A stretch of 64,000 nucleotides of DNA. Source: Acetohalobium arabaticum DSM 5501 (GTDB lineage: Bacteria; Bacillota; Halanaerobiia; Halobacteroidales; Acetohalobiaceae). The position numbers and the translations under genes were made by a program. Below, piece by piece: positions 36,734 through 45,732 of the stretch (positions are counted from its first letter, which is position 1; every line of letters begins with the position of its first letter). The DNA is taken from assembly GCF_000144695.1 (NCBI RefSeq), contig NC_014378.1:532781-596780 (forward strand), given 5' to 3'. The notes beneath the pieces were generated by a model, which worked only from the letters and a program-made list of their open reading frames with translations, was not told where the DNA came from and did not search any database.

Positions 36734-37480
36734 ATGAAAAAGACTGTAGGAATTTTAGGAGGAATGGGGCCACAGGCAACAGTAAATTTATTTCAGAAAG
36801 TGATTAATTTCACTGATGCTGAGTGTGATCAGGACCATATTCAGGCTCTTATAAATAATAATCCCCAGATTCCTGATAGAACAGAATATATACTAGGAGA
36901 TGGTGAAGATCTAACGCCACATCTTATAAAAGGGGCAATTAAGCTTCAACAGCTTGGGGCTGATTATTTAGCTATGCCCTGTAATACAGCTCATTACTTT
37001 TATGATGAAGTAGTAAGATATATGGATATTCCCTTTCTTAATATGATTGAAGAAGTTGCTGCAGAGGTAGATAGAAAATACGGAAATGATTCTAAAGTAG
37101 GATTGTTAGCAACTACTGGGACTTATCAGGTTGGGATTTATGAGAAGGTCTTACAAGAATCTGGAGTAAATTTGATTACTCCAGATGAGAGTGGCAAAGA
37201 AGCAGTATATGATGTAATATATAAGGTAAAGGAAGGTTTTGATGATATTAAGTTTCAGTCAGTGAATAATCTTTTGGCTGAAATGAAAAAGCAAGGAGTT
37301 TCAGTAGTTATTCTAGGCTGCACTGAACTTCCGCTCATAAAGGATAAGTTAGATTCAGAAATTGATTATATGGACTGTACTGAGATATTGGCCCAAAGAA
37401 TTGTTGATTATGCATCTGATCAAGAAAACAGCAGTCAGATTGAAGTAGAAGCAGAGATGGTGACCCAAACAATTGAATAA
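36734..37480 (+). CDS. aspartate/glutamate racemase family protein
   Basis: The 248-residue protein starts with TVGILGGMGPQATVNLFQKV, typical of PLP-independent aspartate racemases. Both catalytic cysteines are visible: AMPCNTAHYF (about 83) and ILGCTELPLI (about 196). It would let D-aspartate enter the aspartase route. It starts 17 bases after aspA and precedes the fumarase genes. Substrate preference between aspartate and glutamate is inferred from context. Confidence 0.87.
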   Translation: MKKTVGILGGMGPQATVNLFQKVINFTDAECDQDHIQALINNNPQIPDRTEYILGDGEDLTPHLIKGAIKLQQLGADYLAMPCNTAHYFYDEVVRYMDIPFLNMIEEVAAEVDRKYGNDSKVGLLATTGTYQVGIYEKVLQESGVNLITPDESGKEAVYDVIYKVKEGFDDIKFQSVNNLLAEMKKQGVSVVILGCTELPLIKDKLDSEIDYMDCTEILAQRIVDYASDQENSSQIEVEAEMVTQTIE

Positions 37481-37532
37481 GTAAATTCTGAGTGAAATGA
37501 TTTAAAAGAAGATATAAGGAGGCAGGATAGTA

Positions 37533-38375
37533 GTGTCAATTAATGTGAATGAAATTACAGATGCAGTAGCAGAAATGTGTATGGAAGCGAATTTTATTCT
37601 TGGTGATGACATAATTGAAAGTTACCATCAGGCACTTGAGAGAGAAGATTCTCCAGTAGCCCAAGAGATATTAGAAAGATTAATTGAAAATGCTGAAATT
37701 GCTAAAGAAGAGAAGATGCCTATCTGTCAAGATACAGGCATGACTGTTGTATTTGTTGAGTTGGGTCAGGATGCCGAGATAGAAGGTGGAGATTTAACTG
37801 AAGCTATCAATAAAGGAGTCAGCAAAGGATATAAAGATGGTTACTTACGTAAATCAGTAGTAGATGGCCCATTAGAGCGGGAGAATACTGGTGATAATAC
37901 TCCGGCAGTAATCCATACGGAGATAGTACCTGGCGATAAATTGAAGCTGACAGTAGCTCCTAAAGGCTTTGGCAGTGAGAATATGAGCCAGATTAAGATG
38001 TTAAAGCCTGCCGATGGAGTTGAGGGAGTTAAAGACTTTGTAGTTCAGACAGTTAAAGAAGCCGGCCCTAATCCTTGTCCGCCGGTAGTAGTAGGTGTAG
38101 GAATCGGCGGTACCTTCGAAAAAGCGGCATTCCTAGCTAAGAAGTCACTATTGAGACCAGTTGGAGAGGCAAGTGAAGAAGAGAATATAGCTGACTTGGA
38201 AACAGAGCTGTTGGAGAAAGTAAATGAATTGAATATCGGCCCGCAGGGCTTTGGCGGTAAGACGACAGCCTTAGCAGTTAATGTTGAGACCTATCCGACG
38301 CATATTGCTGGCTTGCCGGTAGCAGTTAATATAAACTGCCATGTGACTAGACATAAAGAACGGACCTTGGGTTAA
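37533..38375 (+). CDS. class I fumarate hydratase, alpha subunit
   Basis: This is the iron-sulfur subunit of two-component class I fumarase/tartrate dehydratase. The likely cluster ligands are the cysteines in PICQDTGMTV, PNPCPPVVVGVGIGG and INCHVTRH. Length 280 is normal. The enzyme interconverts fumarate and malate and is oxygen-sensitive, fitting an anaerobe. The start is GTG at 37533 after ATAAGGAGG. The beta subunit follows 15 bases downstream. Confidence 0.92.
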   Translation: MSINVNEITDAVAEMCMEANFILGDDIIESYHQALEREDSPVAQEILERLIENAEIAKEEKMPICQDTGMTVVFVELGQDAEIEGGDLTEAINKGVSKGYKDGYLRKSVVDGPLERENTGDNTPAVIHTEIVPGDKLKLTVAPKGFGSENMSQIKMLKPADGVEGVKDFVVQTVKEAGPNPCPPVVVGVGIGGTFEKAAFLAKKSLLRPVGEASEEENIADLETELLEKVNELNIGPQGFGGKTTALAVNVETYPTHIAGLPVAVNINCHVTRHKERTLG

Positions 38376-38390
38376 AAGGAGGCTAAAAAG

Positions 38391-38924
38391 ATGAGCGAGA
38401 TTCGATTAGAAACTCCATTGACAGAAGAGAAAGTAAGAGAGTTAGAAGCAGGAGATACAGTGCTTATTTCAGGAACAGTCTATACAGCCCGCGATGCAGC
38501 CCATGCTCGCCTGGTAGATGCTTTAGACTCAGATAAAGATATGCCTTTTGAAATAGATGGTCAGGTTATCTATTATGTAGGGCCTGCACCGGCTAAGCCG
38601 GGTAAGCCTATCGGTTCTGCGGGACCGACGACAAGTTATCGCATGGACCCCTTTGCTCCGAGATTAATCAAAGAGGGTCTGCGAGGGATGATCGGTAAAG
38701 GATACCGCAATGACGAGGTAGTAGAAGCTATGAAAGAAGAAGGAGCAGTCTATTTTGGGGCAATTGGCGGAGCAGCAGCTTTGATAGCTCAGAGGATTAA
38801 AGAAGCAGAAGTAATAGCCTATGATGACTTGGGAACAGAGGCAGTAAGAAGGTTAGAGGTAGAAGATCTACCGGTACTGGTGGTAATAGATGCCGAAGGC
38901 AATAGCCTGTATGAAGTGGAGTAA
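38391..38924 (+). CDS. class I fumarate hydratase, beta subunit
   Basis: The small subunit of the two-component fumarase. GDTVLISGTVYTARDAAHARL, IYYVGPAPAKPGKPIGSAGPTTSYRMD, IGKGYRNDEVVEAM and YFGAIGGAAALIAQRI are typical. Length 177 is normal. It ends the malic enzyme-aspartase operon; a palindromic terminator begins 37 bases after its stop. Confidence 0.92.
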   Translation: MSEIRLETPLTEEKVRELEAGDTVLISGTVYTARDAAHARLVDALDSDKDMPFEIDGQVIYYVGPAPAKPGKPIGSAGPTTSYRMDPFAPRLIKEGLRGMIGKGYRNDEVVEAMKEEGAVYFGAIGGAAALIAQRIKEAEVIAYDDLGTEAVRRLEVEDLPVLVVIDAEGNSLYEVE

Positions 38925-38960
38925 TGAGATGAACAGCTGAGATAATATCAGGTATTATCT

Positions 38961-38996
38961 AACCGTTCTAGTGAATTCACTAGAACGGTTTTTTCT
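38961..38996 (+). terminator. intrinsic terminator after the fumarase genes
   Basis: 38961-38975 and 38976-38990 are exact reverse complements without spacer (arm AACCGTTCTAGTGAA), followed by TTTTCT. The outer 11 bp recur in the terminator at 40488. Confidence 0.92.
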
Positions 38997-39074
38997 ATGG
39001 TTGTTTGGTGTAAACGGCAGTTTAAACATAAGGAGAAAATATCTCAAAGGCTTGATTTTGTGAGGAGGTTCACC

Positions 39075-39103
39075 TTGTTAAATGATATAAGTTGTGGTAA
39101 AAT
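39075..39103 (+). promoter_or_regulatory. putative sigma-A promoter of citrate synthase
   Basis: TTGTTA (39075-39080) and TAAAAT (39098-39103) with 17-base spacing, 33 bases upstream of the start codon. Confidence 0.55.
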
Positions 39104-39135
39104 TAAAATAGTTTTAAAAATTTGGGGGTAAAATA

Positions 39136-40455
39136 ATGGAAATTAATAAGTGGTTAGAAGAAGTTTCTAAGCAGGCAGAAAGGGTTAATACAATTTCCGA
39201 GGATTACTATGATAAGTACGATATTAAGCAGGGATTAAGAAATTCTGACGGAACAGGAGTTGTTGTGGGTTTTACCAAGATTGGTTCTGTACATGGGTAT
39301 AAATATGTTAATGGAGAAAAAACACCTATGGAAGGAAAGCTGTTTTATAGAAATTTAGAGATTGAGGATTTAGTAGAGAATATTAGTGAGCTTGGATTTG
39401 AGAATACAATATATTTATTATTATTTGGGGAACTTCCATCCGAAGATGAAATAAATAATTTTAATGAAGTTCTGGATAACTATAGAAAGTTACCTCCCCA
39501 GTTTACTGAAAATATGATTTTAAAGAGTCCAAGTAATGATGTTATGAATAAACTACAGAGAAGTATACTGGCTTTATATTCTCATGATGAAGATCCTGAT
39601 ACTTTAGAAATAGACAAAATCTTACTTCAGAGTATAAAATTAATTGCTAGATTTCCGACAATTATTTCTTATGGCTATCAGGCAAAGGCTCATTATTTTG
39701 ATGATCAAAGTCTGTATCTACATAATCCTAAAAAAGGGATTGGAACAGCGAAAAATATTCTGCATATGATCAGGGCAGATAACTCTTATACTAAATTAGA
39801 AGCTGATACTCTTGATCTGTTATTGGTATTACATGCAGAACACGGCGGAGGAAATAATTCTGCCTTTACAACTCATGTTGTTTCGTCAAGTGGAACTGAT
39901 ACTTATTCAGCAGTAGGAGCTGCGGTAGGTAGTCTGAAGGGAGCTAAACATGGCGGTGCAAATTTAAGAGTAAGGAAAATGATTAAAAATATTCAACAGA
40001 ATATTGATGATTATACTGATGAAGCCCAATTAAAAGATTATTTAATGAAAATATTGAAAAAAGAAGTTTTTGATAAAGAAGGTTTAATTTATGGTATGGG
40101 ACATGCGGTTTATACTAAATCAGACCCTAGAGCGGTAATCTTAAAAGAAAAGGCTGCAGAATTGGCTAAAGAAAAGGGAAGAATGAATGAATTTAATCTC
40201 TATAGTAATATTGAAAGATTAACAAAAGAAATTTTTAAAGAGCTTAGAGGAGATACAAATATATGTGCTAATGTAGATTTATATTCAGGCTTTGTCTACG
40301 ATCTTTTGAATATACCTAAGGAATTATATACTCCATTATTTGCTACTGCCAGAGTAGCAAGTTGGTGTGCTCATAGAATTGAGCAACTTGTCAGTGATGA
40401 AAAGGTTATAAGACCGGCTTATAAATCATTAAAGAATGAACCGAAAGATTCTTAA
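39136..40455 (+). CDS. citrate synthase (divergent)
   Basis: The protein belongs to the citrate synthase family: LHAEHGGGNNSAFTTHVVSS and GAKHGGANLRVRKM hold the substrate histidines, GMGHAVYTKSDPRAVILK carries the catalytic histidine and NVDLYSGFVYDLL the catalytic aspartate. The N-terminal 200 residues differ from the E. coli and Bacillus forms but look like a group common in anaerobic Firmicutes. At 439 residues it is longer than the minimal enzyme. It is monocistronic, set between two terminators. Citrate versus 2-methylcitrate synthesis cannot be told from sequence alone. Confidence 0.88.
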   Translation: MEINKWLEEVSKQAERVNTISEDYYDKYDIKQGLRNSDGTGVVVGFTKIGSVHGYKYVNGEKTPMEGKLFYRNLEIEDLVENISELGFENTIYLLLFGELPSEDEINNFNEVLDNYRKLPPQFTENMILKSPSNDVMNKLQRSILALYSHDEDPDTLEIDKILLQSIKLIARFPTIISYGYQAKAHYFDDQSLYLHNPKKGIGTAKNILHMIRADNSYTKLEADTLDLLLVLHAEHGGGNNSAFTTHVVSSSGTDTYSAVGAAVGSLKGAKHGGANLRVRKMIKNIQQNIDDYTDEAQLKDYLMKILKKEVFDKEGLIYGMGHAVYTKSDPRAVILKEKAAELAKEKGRMNEFNLYSNIERLTKEIFKELRGDTNICANVDLYSGFVYDLLNIPKELYTPLFATARVASWCAHRIEQLVSDEKVIRPAYKSLKNEPKDS

Positions 40456-40487
40456 AATAGAAAATTAATCTTTAGTGAATTTTGTTC

Positions 40488-40526
40488 AACCGTTCTAGTT
40501 TAATTTGGCTAGAACGGTTTTTTTCT
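40488..40526 (+). terminator. intrinsic terminator after citrate synthase
   Basis: AACCGTTCTAG (40488-40498) pairs with CTAGAACGGTT (40509-40519), loop of 10, followed by a T run. Confidence 0.93.
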
Positions 40527-40611
40527 GTGTTGGATATTTTTCGCAGGGAAATTTAATTTGAGTACAGAAGTAAATCATAGATAATAAATGTAGGAGAGGG
40601 AGGAAATACCA

Positions 40612-43600
40612 GTGGCGGATTTATTTAATAAACAAGTATTGCAGACGCAGCTTAAGAATCATTCAATTCCTGATTATGAGGATAAACTTGATACTATTAG
40701 AAGCTGGAAGCGGAATCTCAAATCAATTATCGGTGCCAATGAAGAGAGACTGCAGGCTTCTTTTCTTAAGGGAATCTTCGGTATTGTGCTGGGCTATCGA
40801 GATATGACAGAGGCTGATGGAGATGGTGAATATACTCTCGAAATTGAACCATCAACTGAAGTGGATGCTACTAAACCTGACGGCAGCTTAGGATTTTATC
40901 ATCAGGAGGAAGATGGAAGTACTGAAGCGGTAATTGAACTGAAAGGGCCTAAGACCAGCCTTGATAAGCAGCAGAAGCGGTCAGGTAAATATTACGGCAC
41001 GCCAGTAGAGCAGGCTTTTGGTTATGCCAGTAAGTATGACGGCTGTAAATGGGTTATTGTCTCAAATATGATTGAGATTAGGCTATATACAGTAATCCGC
41101 GGTCAGGGCCATTATGAAGTATTTCGGGTTGATGAACTGGATCAGGAGGAGAACTTTAAGAAGTTTCATCTCCTATTATCCCGGAATAATCTGTTGAGCA
41201 AGCAGGGTAAGAGTATGACTCAGCAGTTGAGCGAAGAGACAGAACAGCAGGAGGAGAATATCTCGGTAGAGTTTTATAATCTCTATAAGGAGACAAGAGT
41301 GGAACTCTTTGAACATCTAAAGGAGAATAATTCTGATTATGAAGAGGATTTACTCTTGGATAAGGCTCAGAAGTTTCTGGATCGGATTATCTTTATCTGT
41401 TTCTGTGAAGATTTAGGACTGCTGCCGGCTGAGATACTCCATAAGGCTATTGACCGCGGTACGGATTCCTATAGTTTTAGTGAGGTTACAGTCTGGCAGG
41501 AGATTAAGGGTGTCTTTCGGGCGATAGATACAGGAAGTGAGCAGCATAATATCAATGCCTATAACGGTGGGCTATTTAAACCGGATGAAGTGCTGGATAG
41601 TTTGGTAATCAAGAATGACTTCTTTACGGTTATCGATGAGATTTCGGCCTATGACTTTGACAGTGAGCTGGATGTTAATATCTTGGGCCATGTCTTTGAA
41701 CAGTCTATTTCGGATATTGAGGAGATTAAGGCTGATATTCAGAATGATGATTATGACCGGCAGGAATCGAAGCGTAAAAAGGACGGTATCTACTATACGC
41801 CGGAGTATATCACTAAATATATCGTTGAGAACTCCGTCGGTAAGTACCTAGAGGATATCCGCCGGGAATTGGGCGAGAATGAACTGCCGGATATAGAAGA
41901 GGCCGATACGCCACAGCTAGAAGGTAAGTATAAGAAGAAGCATCTGGAGTTCTACCATGAGTATGAAGAGCGGTTAAAGGAAGTGAAAGTCTTAGATCCG
42001 GCTTGTGGTTCCGGAGCCTTCTTAAATCAAGCCTTTGACTTTTTACTTAAAGAGTATCAGTGGATTTATGAGCAGATTGACCGCTTACAGGAAGGCCAGC
42101 GCAGCATCTTCGGTTTAGAGTCGCTACATAAGGATATTCTGAAGAATAATATTTACGGCGTGGATATCAATGAATCTTCCGTTGAAATTACAAAGCTTTC
42201 GCTTTGGCTGAAGACTGCCAATAAGAATCAGCCGCTGACTAATTTGGATGATAATATTAAGTGCGGTAATTCTTTAATTGATGATCCGGAAGTAGCTGGT
42301 GAGAAGGCTTTTGATTGGGAAGATGAGTTTCCTGAGATTATGGATGACGGCGGCTTTGATGTAGTTGTGGGAAATCCTCCATATGTGAGACATGAACAGA
42401 TTAAGTGGATGAAGCCATATTTAAAAGATAATTACGAAGTTTATAATGGTACTGCTGATTTATATTGTTACTTTTTTGAACGAGGAATTGAATTACTAGA
42501 TGAAGATGGATATTTTTCTTTTATAGTTTCTAATAAGTTTACTAGGGCTAAATATGGTAAAGAATTACGAGAGTATCTTTTGAATTATCAGATTGAAGAA
42601 TATATTGATTATACAGATGAAAATGTTTTTAGAGATGCTACTGTTGATCCATGTGTAATAATAATTAAAAAAAGTGTAAATCAAGATGACTATTTGATTA
42701 ATTATAATAAAAATCATGTAGTACCTCGAAGAAGTCTTAGTGTTAATAATTGGAGTTTTATGACTAAAAAAGAATTTAATTTGAAGGAAATATTAGAAGA
42801 AAAAGGAGACCAATTAGAAAAATGGAACTTAGATATAAAGTTTGGTATTAAAACTGGTTTAAATAAAGCTTTTATTATTGATGAAGAATTAAAAAATGAG
42901 TTAATTTCTAAAGATCAACAAAATGAAGAAATAATTAAACCTTTACTTCGAGGAAGAGATATACGCAGATATAAATTTAACTTCAATAATTTATATTTAT
43001 TATTAACTGGTTATGATATCGATATTCCAAATGAATATCCTCATATATATGAGTATTTAAAACAATTTAAAACTGATGCTAAAAAAAGATATGATCAAGG
43101 AAAGAATTGGTGGAATTTAAGAGGTTGTGATTATTATGATGATTTTGAAGAAGAAAAAATTATATATAGAGATATTTCAGATCGTTTAATGTTTTGTTAT
43201 GATTCTGAGAATATATATTTTAATAATACAGTTTATTTTATAAATAGTGGTAATAAATATCTTTTAGCAATTCTTAATTCAAAATTAATTAATTTTTACT
43301 ATAAGTTGATTTCTTCGCAATTAGGTTCTGGTGCTTCAAGAGGATTTTCTATTTATATTAAAAAACTACCTATTCCAAAGATAATTCAAGAAAAACAAAA
43401 GCCTTTCATTGATAAAGCTAATTTCATGATTGAGGGTAAAAAGAAATTAAATCAGTTACAGCAGATTGAATTCATAAGTCTAATCAACAAATACACTTCA
43501 AAATCAGGTCCGCAGCTTGGAGATATAGTAGAAGAAGACGGCTTCTACAATAAAATTTATTCTGGACGAGCCCGCAAAGTTAGAAATATGACCGTTACGG

Positions 43601-43986
43601 TCAATGATACTATTTTAACTATCTATGCCGATAAATCCAGCAGCGGTCAGTATGAGTTGATGAAGTTTGAAGTAGAGGATAAGTATCAGCGCCGGTATAT
43701 CAAGTATTATCTAGAGAATCTCACTGACCAGCAGTTAGAGGAAGCAAATGACTTCAGCGGCGGGCTGGTCAAGCGGGTCTTGCAGATAGAGATTCCTGAT
43801 TATCATAAGTATCAGGTAGTGCGGAAGGTAGTCAATGAATGGAATGATCTCCAGCAGGAGATTGCTGACCTAGAAGAGAAGATAGAGGTTACTGACAGAG
43901 AGATAGATCAGATGGTGTATGATCTATATGGCTTAAGCGATGAGGAGATTCAGATAGTAGAGGAGAGCTTGGCTGATAATTCATAA
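40612..43986 (+). CDS. type IIG restriction-modification enzyme (Eco57I/TaqI-C-like)
   Basis: This 1124-residue single-chain enzyme likely both cuts and methylates DNA. An N-terminal PD-(D/E)xK-like nuclease motif is visible (VDATKPDG near 84, AVIELKGPK near 108). The gamma-class adenine methyltransferase follows with motif I LDPACGSGAFL near 462 and motif IV NPPY at 588-591. The target-recognition region lies at about 595-950 and a coiled C-terminus ends the protein. No separate specificity, methylase or nuclease gene is adjacent. The target-recognition part is strikingly AT-rich compared with both flanks, suggesting exchange of that segment. The start is GTG 40612. Confidence 0.87.
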   Translation: MADLFNKQVLQTQLKNHSIPDYEDKLDTIRSWKRNLKSIIGANEERLQASFLKGIFGIVLGYRDMTEADGDGEYTLEIEPSTEVDATKPDGSLGFYHQEEDGSTEAVIELKGPKTSLDKQQKRSGKYYGTPVEQAFGYASKYDGCKWVIVSNMIEIRLYTVIRGQGHYEVFRVDELDQEENFKKFHLLLSRNNLLSKQGKSMTQQLSEETEQQEENISVEFYNLYKETRVELFEHLKENNSDYEEDLLLDKAQKFLDRIIFICFCEDLGLLPAEILHKAIDRGTDSYSFSEVTVWQEIKGVFRAIDTGSEQHNINAYNGGLFKPDEVLDSLVIKNDFFTVIDEISAYDFDSELDVNILGHVFEQSISDIEEIKADIQNDDYDRQESKRKKDGIYYTPEYITKYIVENSVGKYLEDIRRELGENELPDIEEADTPQLEGKYKKKHLEFYHEYEERLKEVKVLDPACGSGAFLNQAFDFLLKEYQWIYEQIDRLQEGQRSIFGLESLHKDILKNNIYGVDINESSVEITKLSLWLKTANKNQPLTNLDDNIKCGNSLIDDPEVAGEKAFDWEDEFPEIMDDGGFDVVVGNPPYVRHEQIKWMKPYLKDNYEVYNGTADLYCYFFERGIELLDEDGYFSFIVSNKFTRAKYGKELREYLLNYQIEEYIDYTDENVFRDATVDPCVIIIKKSVNQDDYLINYNKNHVVPRRSLSVNNWSFMTKKEFNLKEILEEKGDQLEKWNLDIKFGIKTGLNKAFIIDEELKNELISKDQQNEEIIKPLLRGRDIRRYKFNFNNLYLLLTGYDIDIPNEYPHIYEYLKQFKTDAKKRYDQGKNWWNLRGCDYYDDFEEEKIIYRDISDRLMFCYDSENIYFNNTVYFINSGNKYLLAILNSKLINFYYKLISSQLGSGASRGFSIYIKKLPIPKIIQEKQKPFIDKANFMIEGKKKLNQLQQIEFISLINKYTSKSGPQLGDIVEEDGFYNKIYSGRARKVRNMTVTVNDTILTIYADKSSSGQYELMKFEVEDKYQRRYIKYYLENLTDQQLEEANDFSGGLVKRVLQIEIPDYHKYQVVRKVVNEWNDLQQEIADLEEKIEVTDREIDQMVYDLYGLSDEEIQIVEESLADNS

Positions 43987-44019
43987 GCTCAGCTTTATTG
44001 GAATATTACTGCTGTTGAG

Positions 44020-44168
44020 AGTTGATATATTTCAAACGCTGCCGAAATCAGCCCTCATTAGTTAGCAATAAATTATAATCTAGATCTAGGGCTTAAAATT
44101 TCTGCTTTATATGTTAATCATTTTTTCTTTTGGGGCTGCTTTAAGTTGCTTTTTGAAATATATCAACT
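44020..44168. repeat. MITE-like palindromic element, 149 bp
   Basis: Bases 44020-44036 (AGTTGATATATTTCAAA) are the exact reverse complement of 44152-44168. The pairing continues imperfectly inward (CAGCCCT with GGGGCTG). No coding capacity. The gap 43987-44621 holds three such palindromes and no gene. Confidence 0.75.
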
Positions 44169-44276
44169 ATAGTTGCGTAAAATTTTATTTGTGGTTATGG
44201 AATCACAGCCGGGGTTGTTTCAGACTGGAACGGTGAAACTTCCCCGGCTGAGTAACGCACTGTAATAACATAGTTG
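44166..44276. repeat. strong hairpin element next to the 149-bp palindrome
   Basis: AGCCGGGG (about 44207-44214) pairs with CCCCGGCT, with inner TTTCA/TGAAA. Weaker flanking complementarity extends to AACTAT and ATAGTT at the outer ends, partly overlapping the preceding palindrome. Confidence 0.55.
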
Positions 44277-44440
44277 ATGGCAGTTTCATTCCCGGATTTT
44301 GCTGCAAGATTCACTTTTCGAAATAATTTTGTAGCAATGGAATATTTCTTAAAGGAAGATTATCTTTCATGTTGTAATAATTTAATAGGACAAGCTTAAA
44401 GTGTTGGTTAACTTCAAAAAAGTAGTCTTAATCTATAATA

Positions 44441-44484
44441 GATATTTGCGACATTAAAGATGCAAGAAAGGTGTCGTAAATATC
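44441..44484. repeat. inverted repeat upstream of the membrane protein gene
   Basis: GATATTTGCGACA (44441-44453) pairs with TGTCGTAAATATC (44472-44484), 12 of 13 matches around an 18-base loop. No T run follows, so a terminator is unlikely. Confidence 0.6.
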
Positions 44485-44621
44485 AGAGTTATCAGAAATG
44501 GGACTGTGATAGTATTATTTTTTAGGGGGGGATGAGTTTTATTAATTTAAAAGTATTATATTAAATATTGATTTATTTTTTCATTTTTTTGATAAGACAG
44601 TTTTGAAGAAAATATAAGGAG

Positions 44622-45452
44622 ATGATTAGAATTTTTAAGAATAAATCTAATAGTTGGAAATCCAATTTAGGGAAAGTCATTATTTTAGTTGCGATAATTA
44701 TTGCTTGTACTTCTTTATTTATGGAGTGGACTTCACCAGGATCAATACAAAGCTCAGGAGATACAGTAGGAGATTTAGCAAGAGATGCTAGATTAGCAGA
44801 GGAAGGATTTGTAGCACAAGGATTTCAACATCAAGGAGTATTTTTTGTCTCTTTTATTTATTTGTACTTTTTAATTAAAGCTTTAAGAGATAAAAAAATA
44901 AGTAAAATGAATATTATTTTATTTTGGGGTGGTACTATTACATTCGGGATACTTAAATTAATGATTAGCCCATATTTTCATCGTAATGCTGATTATGGAC
45001 TTGGGATATTTTTGTTTATTTCTTCTATTATAATTCTGTTTATAGGGCTTAAACTTTATGATGATAAATTTGATAAACAAAAGGAAAAACTAAGTTTTTC
45101 AAAATTAGATATTGGTAGAAAAAGTATTATTATTTCTGCTGGGATAATAATATTTCTTATATTATCTATTAGTTTATTAGTGGGAGCACATGAAAATTTA
45201 ACCTTAAATCAAATAATATTTGATTTAATATCTTTTATAATGTTTTATCTTGCTAGCTATTTGTCTATAAAAGCAATCAATAAGAAATTTATCGACAAAA
45301 AGAAGAGTTCTATTTCTGTTTTAGTTATTTTATTAGCGTTAGCAATTTATTTGTTTGTTGAAGATGCTCCTTTTTTAATTTATCTAATAGCAGCCACACC
45401 ATTTATGATTTTATTATTTGGAATAAATAAAGTTAGTCATCCATACTCCTAA
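44622..45452 (+). CDS. hypothetical multi-pass membrane protein
   Basis: I do not recognise this 276-residue protein. It has about eight hydrophobic segments: residues ~18-35, 70-85, 97-113, 127-143, 168-188, 200-218, 232-248 and 252-270. Residues 38-65 form a polar loop after the first segment. The gene is unusually AT-rich, with AAA/ATA/TTA-dominated codons, unlike the housekeeping genes around it. AAGGAG lies a few bases before the ATG. It sits between palindromic repeats and an IS200/IS605 copy, so recent acquisition is likely. No conserved catalytic motif is visible. Confidence 0.6.
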   Translation: MIRIFKNKSNSWKSNLGKVIILVAIIIACTSLFMEWTSPGSIQSSGDTVGDLARDARLAEEGFVAQGFQHQGVFFVSFIYLYFLIKALRDKKISKMNIILFWGGTITFGILKLMISPYFHRNADYGLGIFLFISSIIILFIGLKLYDDKFDKQKEKLSFSKLDIGRKSIIISAGIIIFLILSISLLVGAHENLTLNQIIFDLISFIMFYLASYLSIKAINKKFIDKKKSSISVLVILLALAIYLFVEDAPFLIYLIAATPFMILLFGINKVSHPYS

Positions 45453-45596
45453 ATTTTAATTAAGATAACCTAATTCCATAAAGAAAGATTTAATGGGTTT
45501 GGAGAAGCTGCCTGTAGCTTCAATAACTACTTGTGGTTTTTGTTTAGGACAAAAAGTAAAGAACCCACCCTTATTTATATGGGTGATGAATTTACT

Positions 45597-45639
45597 AACC
45601 TATTCTTTGATTCAATATTAAAGAATAGGTTATTTTTTA
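45597..45639 (+). terminator. intrinsic terminator upstream of the IS promoter
   Basis: AACCTATTCTTT (45597-45608) pairs perfectly with AAAGAATAGGTT (45620-45631), followed by ATTTTTTA. It may terminate the membrane protein transcript or be part of the transposon left end. Confidence 0.75.
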
Positions 45640-45682
45640 CTTGTTTTTAAACCATGTGTAATTGCTTTAACTTTTGATATAC

Positions 45683-45711
45683 TTGATATTAAAATCAATA
45701 TATGATATACT
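45683..45711 (+). promoter_or_regulatory. sigma-A promoter of the IS genes
   Basis: TTGATA (45683-45688) and TATACT (45706-45711) are spaced by exactly 17 bases. An RBS GAGAGGTGAT and TTG start follow at once. Confidence 0.75.
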
Positions 45712-45732
45712 ATATGTGAGAGGTGATAACAA

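Noticed and set aside
40612-43986. BREX/Pgl phage-defence methylase (PglX)
   Set aside because: No other BREX genes (pglZ, brxC, brxL) are adjacent, and an N-terminal nuclease-like motif is present, so a solitary type IIG enzyme fits better.
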